The notes under the pieces were generated by a model, which searched no databases, had not been told where the DNA came from, and worked only from the letters and a program-made list of their open reading frames with translations. From NCBI GenBank assembly GCA_963974345.1, contig CAXBBW010000009.1, forward strand, positions 1 through 64,000: 64,000 bases of DNA. The letters are read 5' to 3'. The translations under genes and the position numbers were made by a program. This DNA is from RHLJ01 sp963974345 (GTDB lineage: Bacteria; Bacteroidota; Rhodothermia; Balneolales; Balneolaceae). Of this stretch, positions 16,609 through 26,007 are shown piece after piece (position 1 is the first letter of the stretch; every line of letters begins with the position of its first letter).

Positions 16609-18108
16609 ATGGATTCTTTAAAAGAAATTTGGTTCTTAACAGGTAGTCAGCATTTATACGGTGAGGAAACCTTAAAACAAGTCGAAGTTAATTCTAAAGA
16701 GGTTGCCTCTGGGCTAGCGAAGGAAGTAAAAGCTCCAGTTAAAATTGTATTCAAATCTGTTCTTACTACTCCAGATGCAATCCGAAGAATATGTCTAGAT
16801 GCAAATAGCTCAGATAATTGTATTGGCTTAATTACCTGGATGCATACTTTTTCTCCTTCAAAAATGTGGATTGCTGGATTGAAGGTTCTTCAAAAGCCAT
16901 TCGTTCACCTACATACTCAATTTAACCGTGATATTCCCTGGAACGAAATTGATATGGATTTCATGAATCTAAATCAATCGGCACATGGGGGACGAGAGTT
17001 TGGCTTTATCAATGCTTTGATGGGAATTGATCGCAAAGTTATTGCTGGTCATTGGCAAGATCCTGAAGTAATTGGTGACTTGGATAATTGGATTCGTGCA
17101 GCTCTTGGAAAAAATGAACTTCAGCACCTAAAAGTAGCACGTTTTGGCGATAATATGAGAAATGTTGCCGTAACGGAAGGCAATAAAGTGACTGCAGAAA
17201 TTTTCTTTGGGGTTGATGTAAGAGGGTTTGGTGTAGGTGATTTGGTTGAGCATGTTAATGCTGTTACAGATGCTGACCTCGCTAATCTTTTATCAATTTA
17301 TAAAGAAGAGTATACGATAGCAGATAGCGATATGAATGACGAAGACTATAATAACTCAATCAAAGAAGCGGGTCGTATCGAGCTAGGAATCAAGTCATTT
17401 CTTGATGAAGGTGGCTTTAAAGCATTTACAACTACTTTTGAAGACCTTCATGGCTTGGTGCAATTACCAGGTTTAGGGGTTCAAAGGTTGATGGCTCAAG
17501 GATATGGTTTTGCAGGTGAAGGAGACTGGAAAACAGCAGCTTTAGTCAGAGTCACAAAAGTAATGGCAGAAGGACTTGAAGGCGGAACTTCATTTATGGA
17601 AGACTACACATATCATTTTGATCCAACAAAAATGCAAGTTCTAGGTGCGCATATGCTCGAAATTTGTCCATCAATTGCAGGTGATAAACCTTCCTTAGAA
17701 GTTCATCCTCTAGGCATTGGTGGGAAAGCAGATCCGGCACGGCTAGTATTTAACGGAACACCCGGTAAGGGTTTAAATGTTGCATTAATGGATATGGGCA
17801 ATCGTTACAGGATGCTCGTAAATACTGTAGAAGCCGTAGAAAACCCAGAGCTTCCAAGCTTACCAGTGGCAAGAGTTCTATGGAATCCTATGCCAGATTT
17901 AAAAACAGCTGCCTCATCTTGGATACTTGCTGGTGGGTCTCATCATACTTCATTCAGCCAGGCGCTAACACTTGATCATATTGTAGACTTAGCAGAAATG
18001 TTAGGAATAGAGTGCCTTGTAATTGATAATAAAACCGAGATTCGTTCTTTCAAGACTGAAATTCGTACAAATGAAATGTATTACGGTGCAGTAAAAGGAA
18101 TTAGATAA
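16609..18108 (+). CDS. araA: L-arabinose isomerase
   Basis: 499 residues, equal to the family's usual ~500. Converts L-arabinose to L-ribulose with Mn2+. It begins EIWFLTGSQHLYGEETL and shows LVQLPGLGVQRLMAQGYGF with FAGEGDWKTAAL (catalytic Glu region), GTSFMEDYTYHF (second Glu), VLGAHMLEICP (His ligand) and LAGGSHHTSFSQAL (second His). All four metal ligands expected from the E. coli enzyme appear present. It follows the transporter by 39 bases in the operon. Confidence 0.96.
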   Translation: MDSLKEIWFLTGSQHLYGEETLKQVEVNSKEVASGLAKEVKAPVKIVFKSVLTTPDAIRRICLDANSSDNCIGLITWMHTFSPSKMWIAGLKVLQKPFVHLHTQFNRDIPWNEIDMDFMNLNQSAHGGREFGFINALMGIDRKVIAGHWQDPEVIGDLDNWIRAALGKNELQHLKVARFGDNMRNVAVTEGNKVTAEIFFGVDVRGFGVGDLVEHVNAVTDADLANLLSIYKEEYTIADSDMNDEDYNNSIKEAGRIELGIKSFLDEGGFKAFTTTFEDLHGLVQLPGLGVQRLMAQGYGFAGEGDWKTAALVRVTKVMAEGLEGGTSFMEDYTYHFDPTKMQVLGAHMLEICPSIAGDKPSLEVHPLGIGGKADPARLVFNGTPGKGLNVALMDMGNRYRMLVNTVEAVENPELPSLPVARVLWNPMPDLKTAASSWILAGGSHHTSFSQALTLDHIVDLAEMLGIECLVIDNKTEIRSFKTEIRTNEMYYGAVKGIR

Positions 18109-18187
18109 AGAATTCAACACTACTAATTTTCGAAAATAATAAATGCCCAAACCTAGCTCTTGAGCAAAACACTAAAAACTTATAGTC

Positions 18188-19900
18188 ATGATAATAATTC
18201 GTATTAAAAAGTTGAGAAAGCTTCCACTTATAAGTCTAGTAACAATAATAGGATGTATTTCTATATTAAGTTGTACAACTCCAAAAGCAGATAAAAATCC
18301 AAAATTTGATTGGTTTAAATACCAAGGAAATGATCCCATATATGAAGGATTAGAAGTAGCTGAAGATGAGTATGTAAACCCTATTTTAGCTGGATTTTAT
18401 CCAGACCCGAGTATCGTTCGGGTTGGAAAAGATTATTATATGGTACACTCTTCATTTAGCTATTTCCCTGGAATTCCAATTTTTCATAGTACTGATTTAG
18501 TTAATTGGAATCAGATTGGGCATGTACTAGATCGTCCCTCACAGTTAGCAGTAGATAGTCTTGGAGTTTCGAGAGGCGTTTTTGCTCCGACTATAGAATA
18601 TAATGATGGCACGTTTTATGTATTGAATACATTAGTAGATGCAGGTGGAAACTTTATGGTTACAGCAACAGATCCTGCTGGTCCATGGTCAGATCCTATT
18701 TGGTTAGATCGAGTTGGTGGAATTGATCCTTCTATATTTTTTGATGATGATGGAAAGGTGTATGTGATTAACAACGATGCACCCGAAGGGAGACCATTAT
18801 ATCAAGGGCATAGAGCAGTTTGGATTAGGGAATACGATTTGGCAACAAATAAGAGTATCAGCGAGCCTAAAGTAATAATTAATGGTGGTGTTGACCTTTC
18901 AACAAAACCAATTTGGATTGAAGGGCCTCATCTTATTAAAGTGAATGGTGAATATATCTTACATGCTGCTGAAGGTGGAACTAGCACAAATCATTCACAG
19001 GTAGTATTGAAAGGAGATAATCCATTAGGTCCGTTTACTCCAGGTCCAAACAACCCAATTTTGACACAGCGACATATTCCGGTCGATAGAGATTTCCCAG
19101 TAGAATATACGGGTCATGCAGACATGGTAGAAACTGAAAATGGAGAGTGGTGGACTATTTTTCTAGGGGTAAGATTGTATGGCGATAACCACTTTAATAT
19201 AGGACGAGAAACATTTTTATTACCTGTTACATGGAAAGATGGTTGGCCTACAATTTTAGAAGGCGACGAAGAAGTGCCTGTTAAATTGAAACGACCAAAC
19301 TTACCGTATGCAGAAAAGCCAAAAACGCCTACTCATGGTAATTTTACTGATATAGATGAATTTAATACTAATACATTAGACGATAAATGGATTATGCTAA
19401 GAACTCCTCGAGAAGATTGGTATTCATTTACTGAGGATGGATTCTTAAAGCTCAATGCAAGAAACCATGAAATCAGTGGACTTGGAAATCCCTCTTTCTT
19501 AGGTAGACGACAGCAACATGGTTATGCGTCTGCGTCAACAAAAATGATCTATAATCCAGAAAAGGAAGGTGATGTCGCTGGTTTAGTAGCTTTCCAAGGC
19601 GAAAGATTCTATTACCTGATTGGCATTACGTTAAACGAAATGGATGAGAAAGAAATTTTTGTAGATAAATCAGAAGGCGGCGTTGTTACAAGAATTGCTT
19701 CAGAAAAAATTATCCCAAATAGTTCCGATGAGTTTTTCCTTCAAATTGAAGCTAGAGAAGCAGAATATGATTTCTCTTACGCATTAACAGAAGGGGATTG
19801 GAAATACCTTAAGAAAGGAGCGGACGGAACCGTACTTAGTACTAACAAAGCTGGAGGTTTTGTTGGTACAGTTATTGGAATCTACGCCTATACTAATTAA
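18188..19900 (+). CDS. GH43 beta-xylosidase/alpha-L-arabinofuranosidase, lipoprotein
   Basis: 570 residues. The N-terminus ends in ILSC, a lipobox. Five-bladed beta-propeller GH43: D73 in FYPDPSIV (base), D180 in GGIDPSIF (pKa modulator) and E245 in WIEGPHL (acid). The C-terminal part from about residue 370 is the GH43 C2 beta-sandwich. Related enzymes release arabinose or xylose from arabinoxylan oligosaccharides, which would feed the operon. It is the last gene before a strong terminator. The lipobox suggests membrane anchoring, in the periplasm or on the surface. Confidence 0.9.
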   Translation: MIIIRIKKLRKLPLISLVTIIGCISILSCTTPKADKNPKFDWFKYQGNDPIYEGLEVAEDEYVNPILAGFYPDPSIVRVGKDYYMVHSSFSYFPGIPIFHSTDLVNWNQIGHVLDRPSQLAVDSLGVSRGVFAPTIEYNDGTFYVLNTLVDAGGNFMVTATDPAGPWSDPIWLDRVGGIDPSIFFDDDGKVYVINNDAPEGRPLYQGHRAVWIREYDLATNKSISEPKVIINGGVDLSTKPIWIEGPHLIKVNGEYILHAAEGGTSTNHSQVVLKGDNPLGPFTPGPNNPILTQRHIPVDRDFPVEYTGHADMVETENGEWWTIFLGVRLYGDNHFNIGRETFLLPVTWKDGWPTILEGDEEVPVKLKRPNLPYAEKPKTPTHGNFTDIDEFNTNTLDDKWIMLRTPREDWYSFTEDGFLKLNARNHEISGLGNPSFLGRRQQHGYASASTKMIYNPEKEGDVAGLVAFQGERFYYLIGITLNEMDEKEIFVDKSEGGVVTRIASEKIIPNSSDEFFLQIEAREAEYDFSYALTEGDWKYLKKGADGTVLSTNKAGGFVGTVIGIYAYTN

Positions 19901-19922
19901 TTGACGTCAAAATTATTTTAAG

Positions 19923-19974
19923 ATGAAGAAAGCCTTCCTGTACCTTCAAAAAGGTACAGGAAGGCTTTCTTCAT
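19923..19974 (+). terminator. Terminator of the arabinose operon, perfect 24-bp hairpin
   Basis: Bases 19923-19946 pair perfectly with 19951-19974 around a four-base loop (CAAA). A TTAATTTT tail follows on the plus strand. It lies 22 bases after the GH43 stop. The stem begins ATGAAGAAAGCC and is far longer than needed for intrinsic termination. Confidence 0.85.
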
Positions 19975-20149
19975 TAATTTTATAATCATACTACTGATTA
20001 AGTACGTTTAGAATGGAATCCTTTAGATGCACCCACTAGAATCTCTAGGGTTCTCTCTGGTGGATCTATATACCGCACTAAAAATACAGATGGACGAGAC
20101 GTACGTGGAGCAGAACAGATAAATACGGATTGCGGTATTCACGCCTAGA
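19975..20149. other. Gap between the arabinose operon terminator and cutA
   Basis: No supported gene. It contains a short dyad region near 20030-20062 (CACC ... CTAGAATCTCTAG ... GGTG). A minus-strand open stretch of about 45 codons lacks a start and was not accepted. Nothing else was recognised. Confidence 0.4.
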
Positions 20150-20476
20150 TTATTTCGATTCTTTAATAAGCCAATCTAAATATTCTTTATTTCCCTCATC
20201 TTCTGTGATAGTAAGAGAAACAATACAAGGGCAATTATAACTGTGTAATTTCTTAACACGGTTTGTTAACTTTTTTACCTTAGAATAATGCGTTTTCGCA
20301 ATTAGAACACACTCATTTGCCTCTTTTATCTCACCATCCCATCGATAAATACTTTCCATTTTATCTATAATATTTACACAAGCTGCGAGCTTTTCTTCCA
20401 CTAAAGCAAAGCCAATTTTTCGTGCTTCTTCTTTACTAGAAGTTGTGATATAAATATATCTGAGATTATAGTACAT
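20150..20476 (-). CDS. cutA: CutA-like divalent cation tolerance protein
   Basis: 108 residues, family size 100-115. A trimeric ferredoxin-like fold. Family pattern: YIYITTSSKEEARKIGFALV, KLAACVNI, MESIYRWDGEIKEANECVL, HSYNCPCIVSL and a terminal YLDWL. CutA was linked to copper tolerance in E. coli but its molecular role is unsettled. It stands alone on the minus strand, divergent from tRNA-Leu. Start at ATG 20476. Confidence 0.93.
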   Translation of the reverse strand: MYYNLRYIYITTSSKEEARKIGFALVEEKLAACVNIIDKMESIYRWDGEIKEANECVLIAKTHYSKVKKLTNRVKKLHSYNCPCIVSLTITEDEGNKEYLDWLIKESK

Positions 20477-20580
20477 GTTTTTGTAGAGAGTGAAAAGATG
20501 AAATAAAAATACTAAACTTCTTCTGAATAGAATGTAGAATATTTTGATTGAAAAATATGGATTTTAAATTCAATAAGCCT

Positions 20581-20588
20581 TAAATTTG
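20581..20588 (+). promoter_or_regulatory. Possible -7 element of the tRNA-Leu promoter
   Basis: TAAATTTG fits the Bacteroidota -7 consensus TAnnTTTG and lies 15 bases before the mature tRNA. No clear TTG element is seen at the expected upstream spacing, so confidence is limited. Confidence 0.35.
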
Positions 20589-20603
20589 CAAGCTCTGAAA
20601 TTT

Positions 20604-20687
20604 GCGAGAGTGGCGGAATTGGTAGACGCGCTAGATTTAGGATCTAGTATCTTAACCGATGTGGGGGTTCGAGTCCCCCCTCTCGTA
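20604..20687 (+). tRNA. tRNA-Leu (anticodon UAG)
   Basis: 84 bases. Acceptor stem GCGAGAG pairs with CTCTCGT (one G-U end pair), D-arm GGCGGAATTGGTAGACGCG, anticodon stem CTAGA/TCTAG with loop TTTAGGA giving anticodon TAG, a long class II variable arm, and T-arm GGGGG-TTCGAGT-CCCCC. Discriminator A. CCA is not encoded. It lies just upstream of tig. Confidence 0.95.
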
Positions 20688-20746
20688 CTTTCCTATCCAA
20701 ACTATTCTTTTTATTTACTGAATCCACAAAACATAGCGGAGCATTC

Positions 20747-22024
20747 GTGAACATTTCTGTTAAAGAAATTACTTCTGTTGATAAAGAAGTAACCCTAAAA
20801 GCTAACCGAGAAGAGCTACAACCTAAATTCGATAAAGCATTAAAAAAGTATCAAGGTCAGATTACTATGCCTGGTTTTCGTCCAGGTCGAGTTCCTCTTT
20901 CTCTAGTTAAAAAGAGATTTGGCAACGATATTGAGATCGAAGAAATTAACAAGCACATTCAAGAGGTTTTTGAAAAGGATATTGTTGAAGAACATAATCC
21001 TGTTGGCGAAACCCAAATGATTGATTTTCAATGGGAAAATGATGAACTAGAAGTGGTATTTAAAATCGGAGCAAAACCCGAAGTTGAGCTTTCTGATCTT
21101 AAGAAAATTAAAGTGAACAAAATGGTTCACGATGTTAACGACAAAGAAGTTAAAGAAGAGATACAGAGAACTCTCGAGCGCCAAGGAGACTGGGAAGACG
21201 TTGATGTAAAAGTCTCAAAAGATGTAAGAGTTATTGTTGACGTTGAGTCTGTAAATCATGGTGATGTTGATGAAGATCAAACACTTGATTTAAGAGAAGA
21301 AGGAAGCGCTGATTTCCTAAAAGCGTTAAAAGGAAATAAAGTCGGCGACGTTGTAGAAATGAGTATCCCTCATGGCGATCACAATGATGATGTGAAAATC
21401 ACCATCAAGAAAATCCAAAAGCCAGTACAAGTTGAACTAAATGAAGAGTTCATAAAAAAGAATAGTAATGGCGAAGCTTCAAATGAGGATGAGTTCAAGA
21501 GCTTCATAAAAAGTAGAATGCAACAGTACTATGATCAATCTGCTGATGACCTGTTCAAAAGCGAAGTAGTTGATTCGTTGGTTGACGCGCACGAATTTGA
21601 AGTGCCTGATGCTTTTGTTGAGCAAGTGAAGAGTTCTTATGTAGATCAGGTAAAGCAACAATATGCTGATAAACTTCCAGAAACCTTTGACGAGCTTGCT
21701 TATAGAGAAGAAATGACCGAGCAGGCAAAGAGAGAAGCTAAATGGTATTTTATTAGTCAAAAACTTCAAGAAACATTTGAAGATATCGAAATAAAACCCG
21801 AAGATATTGATGATTTCATTTCTGTTGAAGCAGCACGTTATGGTGCTACTGTAGATCAACTTAAAGGATATTATGCTCAGAACCCGAACATGTTAGAGTC
21901 ACTCAGAGGAAGTATCAGAGAGAACAAAGTTTTTGACAAACTTCAGGATGAGGTTAAGATTTCAGAGTTGGATAAAGATGCGTATCGTAAGTATCAGGAA
22001 AAGAAGTCAGATAAAAAGAAATAA
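20747..22024 (+). CDS. tig: Trigger factor
   Basis: 425 residues. A ribosome-associated chaperone and peptidyl-prolyl isomerase. The N-domain (1-~115) has the ribosome-binding loop as MPGFRPGRVPLSLVKKRFG (usual GFRxGKxP). The FKBP-like domain (about 150-235) starts at KDVRVIVDVESVNHGD, and the helical arm domain follows to the end with a Lys-rich tail. The start is GTG at 20747, preceded by AGCGGAG. It leads the conserved tig-clpP-clpX cluster, with 14- and 23-base gaps between genes. Confidence 0.95.
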   Translation: MNISVKEITSVDKEVTLKANREELQPKFDKALKKYQGQITMPGFRPGRVPLSLVKKRFGNDIEIEEINKHIQEVFEKDIVEEHNPVGETQMIDFQWENDELEVVFKIGAKPEVELSDLKKIKVNKMVHDVNDKEVKEEIQRTLERQGDWEDVDVKVSKDVRVIVDVESVNHGDVDEDQTLDLREEGSADFLKALKGNKVGDVVEMSIPHGDHNDDVKITIKKIQKPVQVELNEEFIKKNSNGEASNEDEFKSFIKSRMQQYYDQSADDLFKSEVVDSLVDAHEFEVPDAFVEQVKSSYVDQVKQQYADKLPETFDELAYREEMTEQAKREAKWYFISQKLQETFEDIEIKPEDIDDFISVEAARYGATVDQLKGYYAQNPNMLESLRGSIRENKVFDKLQDEVKISELDKDAYRKYQEKKSDKKK

Positions 22025-22038
22025 TTTATACTACAGCC

Positions 22039-22695
22039 ATGATTAAGCAACCCATTTTCGAACAGCCTTTATTTGAATCAAGCACACAATCCATTGAGAG
22101 TAATCTTGTGCCAATGGTTATTGAAACAACGAGTCGAGGTGAGCGTGCCTATGATATTTATTCTCGTCTTCTTAAAGACCGAATTATCATTTTAGGAAGC
22201 GGAATTAATGATGTTGTTGCTAGTACAATTGTAGCTCAATTATTGTTTCTTGAATCTGAAGATCCAGAAAAAGATATCAACCTTTATATTAATAGTCCTG
22301 GTGGAGTTGTTTCTTCAGGTTTAGCAATTTATGATACCATGCAACACATAAAATGTGATGTAGCAACTACATGTATGGGGATGGCTGCAAGTATGGGAGC
22401 AGTTTTATTAACGGCAGGAACAGCGGGTAAGAGAAGCTGCTTACCAAATGCACGTGTTATGATTCATCAACCACTTGGTGGTGTTCAGGGGCAAGCTAGC
22501 GATATAGAAATTGAAGCTCGGGAGATTCTTCGCACCAAAAAGCAATTAAGTCAGATTATTGCAGATCACGCTGGTAAAACGTTAGAAGACATTGTAAATG
22601 ATTCTGATCGTAACAATTGGATGACTGCAGAAGAAGCCAAAAAATACGGCTTGGTTGATAATGTGATTTCAAGAGCAGATACTGCGAAGAAGTAA
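22039..22695 (+). CDS. clpP: ATP-dependent Clp protease proteolytic subunit
   Basis: 218 residues. A serine protease that forms tetradecameric chambers and degrades substrates fed by ClpX. Catalytic Ser118 in GMAASMGA and His143 in MIHQPLGG are present. Counting 49 residues on from His, as in E. coli ClpP (His122 to Asp171), the third triad position is Asn192 in SDRNNWMTA instead of Asp. Listeria ClpP1 is a known Asn-type ClpP. The N-terminal ~25 residues probably include a propeptide. The gene sits between tig and clpX. Confidence 0.95.
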   Translation: MIKQPIFEQPLFESSTQSIESNLVPMVIETTSRGERAYDIYSRLLKDRIIILGSGINDVVASTIVAQLLFLESEDPEKDINLYINSPGGVVSSGLAIYDTMQHIKCDVATTCMGMAASMGAVLLTAGTAGKRSCLPNARVMIHQPLGGVQGQASDIEIEAREILRTKKQLSQIIADHAGKTLEDIVNDSDRNNWMTAEEAKKYGLVDNVISRADTAKK

Positions 22696-22718
22696 GAATT
22701 TTAGTAGATTTATAAGGG

Positions 22719-23972
22719 ATGAACGACAACGAAAAAAATAATGACATCGTAAACTGTTCCTTTTGTGGGCGCTCAAGCCTCGAAGTGAACAGTATGGTAG
22801 CCGGTCCAGGTGTATATGTTTGTGATCGTTGTGTGGAGGATGCATCCAGTATTATCAAAAGTGATTTAGCTTCACTTGCTCGTCGTCGTGAGAAATCATA
22901 TAAGCCAATGTTAAAGCCCGTAGAAATCAAGGTAAAGCTTGATGAATATGTAATTGGCCAAGAGCAAGCTAAGAAGACACTTTCAGTTGCGGTGTACAAT
23001 CACTACAAGCGAATAAGTAACGAAAGTTTAGAAATTGACGATACTGTTATCGAAAAAAGTAATATTGCTTTACTAGGACCTACTGGTAGTGGAAAAACCC
23101 TACTCGCTCGCACACTTGCAAAGGTTATAGACGTCCCTTTTACCATAGCTGATGCAACGGTACTTACAGAAGCAGGTTATGTTGGGGAAGATGTCGAAAG
23201 TATTTTAAGCAATCTCCTTCAAGCCGCAGATTACGATGTTGAACGTGCAAAACGAGGGATTGTTTACATTGATGAAGTTGATAAGGTGGCTCGTAAAAGT
23301 GATAATCCATCAATCACTAGAGATGTAAGTGGTGAAGGAGTTCAGCAGGCACTACTTAAAATTTTAGAAGGCACCGTTGCCAATATTCCCCCAAAAGGAG
23401 GAAGAAAACATCCCGAACAAAGCTTTATTCAACTTGATACGGCGAACATCTTATTTATTTGTGGAGGAGCATTTGCTGGATTAGAAGAAATTATTTCTAG
23501 AAGACTTTCTACAAGTTCTATGGGGTTTACAACGAATGAGCAAGTGAAATTCAATAAGGAAGATCCTGAAATTTTTACCTATATAGAGCCAGAAGATTTA
23601 CAGCGCTTTGGATTAATCCCAGAATTAATTGGTCGATTACCAGTTATTTGCGGACTTCATGAGCTTTCGGATGAAGCGCTCTTAGACATACTCCAAACTC
23701 CAAAAAATGCTATTGTAAAGCAGTACAAAAAGCTGTTTAAAATGGAAGGCGTAGAGCTAGATTTTGAAGATGAAGCGCTCACATCAATTGTGAAAAAAGC
23801 AAAGGCTCGTAAAACTGGAGCTCGAGGATTACGCTCAATTATGGAAGCCGCAATGTTAGACATCATGTTTACACTCCCTTCAATGAAGAATGTTGCCCGA
23901 TGTGTAATCACTAAAGATACCATCGAGAAAAAAGCTCCTCCTGTGTACGAAAAGCAAAAAGCTTCAGCATAA
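22719..23972 (+). CDS. clpX: ATP-dependent Clp protease ATP-binding subunit ClpX
   Basis: 417 residues, standard size. An AAA+ unfoldase that delivers substrates to ClpP. N-terminal C4 zinc-binding domain (CSFCGRSS ... VCDRC, about residues 9-34), Walker A GPTGSGKT, pore-1 loop GYVGED, Walker B VYIDEVDK, sensor and arginine finger region RFGLIPELIGRLP, and a C-terminal small domain with TGARGLRSIME. It is the third gene of the tig-clpP-clpX unit and ends before a hairpin terminator. Confidence 0.97.
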   Translation: MNDNEKNNDIVNCSFCGRSSLEVNSMVAGPGVYVCDRCVEDASSIIKSDLASLARRREKSYKPMLKPVEIKVKLDEYVIGQEQAKKTLSVAVYNHYKRISNESLEIDDTVIEKSNIALLGPTGSGKTLLARTLAKVIDVPFTIADATVLTEAGYVGEDVESILSNLLQAADYDVERAKRGIVYIDEVDKVARKSDNPSITRDVSGEGVQQALLKILEGTVANIPPKGGRKHPEQSFIQLDTANILFICGGAFAGLEEIISRRLSTSSMGFTTNEQVKFNKEDPEIFTYIEPEDLQRFGLIPELIGRLPVICGLHELSDEALLDILQTPKNAIVKQYKKLFKMEGVELDFEDEALTSIVKKAKARKTGARGLRSIMEAAMLDIMFTLPSMKNVARCVITKDTIEKKAPPVYEKQKASA

Positions 23973-23979
23973 TTTTACT

Positions 23980-24013
23980 AAACCCTGCGCATTTTTTTGA
24001 AGTAGGGTTTTTT
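23980..24013 (+). terminator. Terminator after clpX
   Basis: AAACCCT (23980-23986) pairs with AGGGTTT (24004-24010) followed by a T-run. It lies eight bases after the clpX stop and separates it from the histidine kinase gene. Confidence 0.75.
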
Positions 24014-24067
24014 GTTTAGGTGATTCCCCACACATTCCTATATTCCATCCAATAAAAAAGTTTATCT

Positions 24068-25432
24068 ATGAATCTTTTTGCACAATCAGGCTGGATAAAA
24101 TTGATGCTTATCACCTTTTTGCTTTTGCTAGGTGCAGCATCATTGGTATACAATAATTACTTGGTAAGCAAAATCTTAGAGCAAGAACGAGTAAGTGTAG
24201 AGCTTTGGGCAAAAGCACTAGAGTTTAATTCATTACCTGTTCATGAACAAGCTAGTTCAAAGCTACTTGAAATAGCAATTGCTTTAGAGCAAATGGACTT
24301 CATTCCAGACAGTTTGGTAGATAAAGTGCTAGAGGTAGAAAGCCTTAGAAGTTCTCAAGATTTTGTGACCGATGAGTTTATTTTAGATGATGGGGAGCGA
24401 TTTAAAGTACCAGCAGTTTTAGTCGATTCTGGAGATGTACCCCTTGAGTATGTGTATCAAATTTTTAATCCAGAAAACCCAGATTCAGTAAATTATGAAA
24501 TTGAATATGGGTTTAAAAATGTTCCTGCAAACGACATCGACACCCCTCTGAAAAGAGAAAGACTTGTAGCACGATTAAAGGCTACAAATCCACCAATAAA
24601 AATTATTATTGGTGATGAAAATACACGCATTGCGCAATTAGTATACTATGGAGAAAGTCCTACTGTCCGGTTACTAAGATACTTTCCATATATACAAATT
24701 GTAATCTTAAGTCTTTTACTTGGTATTGGTTATACTACCTACAAAAGTATTACTAGAACTGAGCAATCAAATCTTTGGGTTGGAATGGCGAAAGAAGCGG
24801 CTCATCAACTTGGAACTCCAATCTCAAGTTTGTATGGATGGATTCATCTCTTCAAAGATGAATTCGAAGATAATGTAGAGGCGAATAATATTATTCGGGA
24901 AATAGAGAATGACGTTCAACGCTTAAGCGGTGTTGCAGAACGTTTTGGTAAGATCGGTTCTTCTCCAGAACTCACGTCAATGAACATAAAACCAAATCTT
25001 GATGAAGTAGTAAGTTATATGGAGCGCAGGCTCCCTAAATTAGGTAAAGCAGTAGAAGTGCGGAAATCGTTACTTGCAGAGGCTGAAGTAAATATTAATC
25101 CAGAATTATTTCAATGGGCTATTGAAAACCTTGTTAAGAACGCGATGGATGCTTTGAACAATACCGATAAGAATGCCTTTGTCTCAATAAGGTCGAAAGT
25201 AAAAGGAAATGAGGTAATTATTGATATCGAAGATTCTGGTTCAGGGATTGAAGCAAATCAATTTAAAACAGTTTTTAGACCTGGGTTTAGTAGCAAAAAG
25301 AGAGGCTGGGGACTTGGTTTAAGTCTTACCAAAAGAATAATAGAAGAATATCACTCAGGAAAAGTATTTGTACTAAAATCTGAACTTGGGGTTGGCACAA
25401 CAATGCGAATAGTTCTTAATATTGTTGCCTAG
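24068..25432 (+). CDS. Membrane sensor histidine kinase
   Basis: 454 residues. Membrane helix at about 10-30, an extracytoplasmic segment to about 200, and a second helix at about 204-224. The HisKA region contains AKEAAHQLGTPISSLYGW with phosphoacceptor His246, followed by the HATPase: N-box ENLVKNAMDAL, G1 DIEDSGSGIE and G2 RGWGLGLSLTKRII. No response regulator is adjacent, so it is an orphan here; signal and partner are unknown. It is convergent with the sigma-factor gene, eight bases apart. Confidence 0.9.
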   Translation: MNLFAQSGWIKLMLITFLLLLGAASLVYNNYLVSKILEQERVSVELWAKALEFNSLPVHEQASSKLLEIAIALEQMDFIPDSLVDKVLEVESLRSSQDFVTDEFILDDGERFKVPAVLVDSGDVPLEYVYQIFNPENPDSVNYEIEYGFKNVPANDIDTPLKRERLVARLKATNPPIKIIIGDENTRIAQLVYYGESPTVRLLRYFPYIQIVILSLLLGIGYTTYKSITRTEQSNLWVGMAKEAAHQLGTPISSLYGWIHLFKDEFEDNVEANNIIREIENDVQRLSGVAERFGKIGSSPELTSMNIKPNLDEVVSYMERRLPKLGKAVEVRKSLLAEAEVNINPELFQWAIENLVKNAMDALNNTDKNAFVSIRSKVKGNEVIIDIEDSGSGIEANQFKTVFRPGFSSKKRGWGLGLSLTKRIIEEYHSGKVFVLKSELGVGTTMRIVLNIVA

Positions 25433-25440
25433 GGGATTGA

Positions 25441-26007
25441 TTAATCGTCGGTATAACCACGCTTTTTAGCATATTCGTACAACTCGGTTTTTAGCAGATT
25501 TCTACCCCTGTGTAATCTTGACCGAATGGTACCAATTGGAACATCCAGCATATTAGAAATTTCTTCATAGGTAAATCCATCAACATCACATAAAAGAACA
25601 ACCGTTCTAAAATCTTCAGGTAATTTAGATAAAGCCTTAGAGAAATTATCGTCCATTAAATCACGGAAAATAAGATGCTCTAGATCAGATGTATCTGTTC
25701 TTTCCGCTCGAATATTCTCGTAAAATGAAGACACCTCATCGTAATCAACTTCCTGAGGCTTTTTAAGGTTCTTTCTGTAATTATTAATGAAAGAATTTTT
25801 TAGAATTCGAAAAAGCCAAGCTTTAGCATTAGTTCCTTTTTCATAACTATCAAAAAAACGAAAAGCTTTAACAATAGTATCTTGAACTAAATCTTCCGCA
25901 TCACTTGGGTCGGTTGTTAATCGCAAACCAAAATTATATAGAGCATCCAAATGAGGTATTACCTCATCGTTGAACTCTTGCTGCTTTTTTTGGTGATTCT
26001 TACTCAA
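25441..26007 (-). CDS. ECF-type RNA polymerase sigma factor
   Basis: 188 residues. Region 2 includes DAEDLVQDTIVKAFRFFDSY and the WLFRILKNSFINNYRK segment; region 4 includes LPEDFRTVVLLCDVDGFTYEEI and the helix-turn-helix IGTIRSRLHRGRNLL. It resembles the RpoE/SigH type common in Bacteroidota. The only start between the preceding stop and region 2 is TTG at 26005-26007; there is no ATG choice. No anti-sigma gene is next to it, so its control is unclear. Confidence 0.9.
   Translation of the reverse strand: MSKNHQKKQQEFNDEVIPHLDALYNFGLRLTTDPSDAEDLVQDTIVKAFRFFDSYEKGTNAKAWLFRILKNSFINNYRKNLKKPQEVDYDEVSSFYENIRAERTDTSDLEHLIFRDLMDDNFSKALSKLPEDFRTVVLLCDVDGFTYEEISNMLDVPIGTIRSRLHRGRNLLKTELYEYAKKRGYTDD

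Noticed and set aside
19975..20149. Minus-strand reading of about 45 codons before cutA
   Set aside because: No start codon in a useful place, no homology recognised; treated as non-coding.
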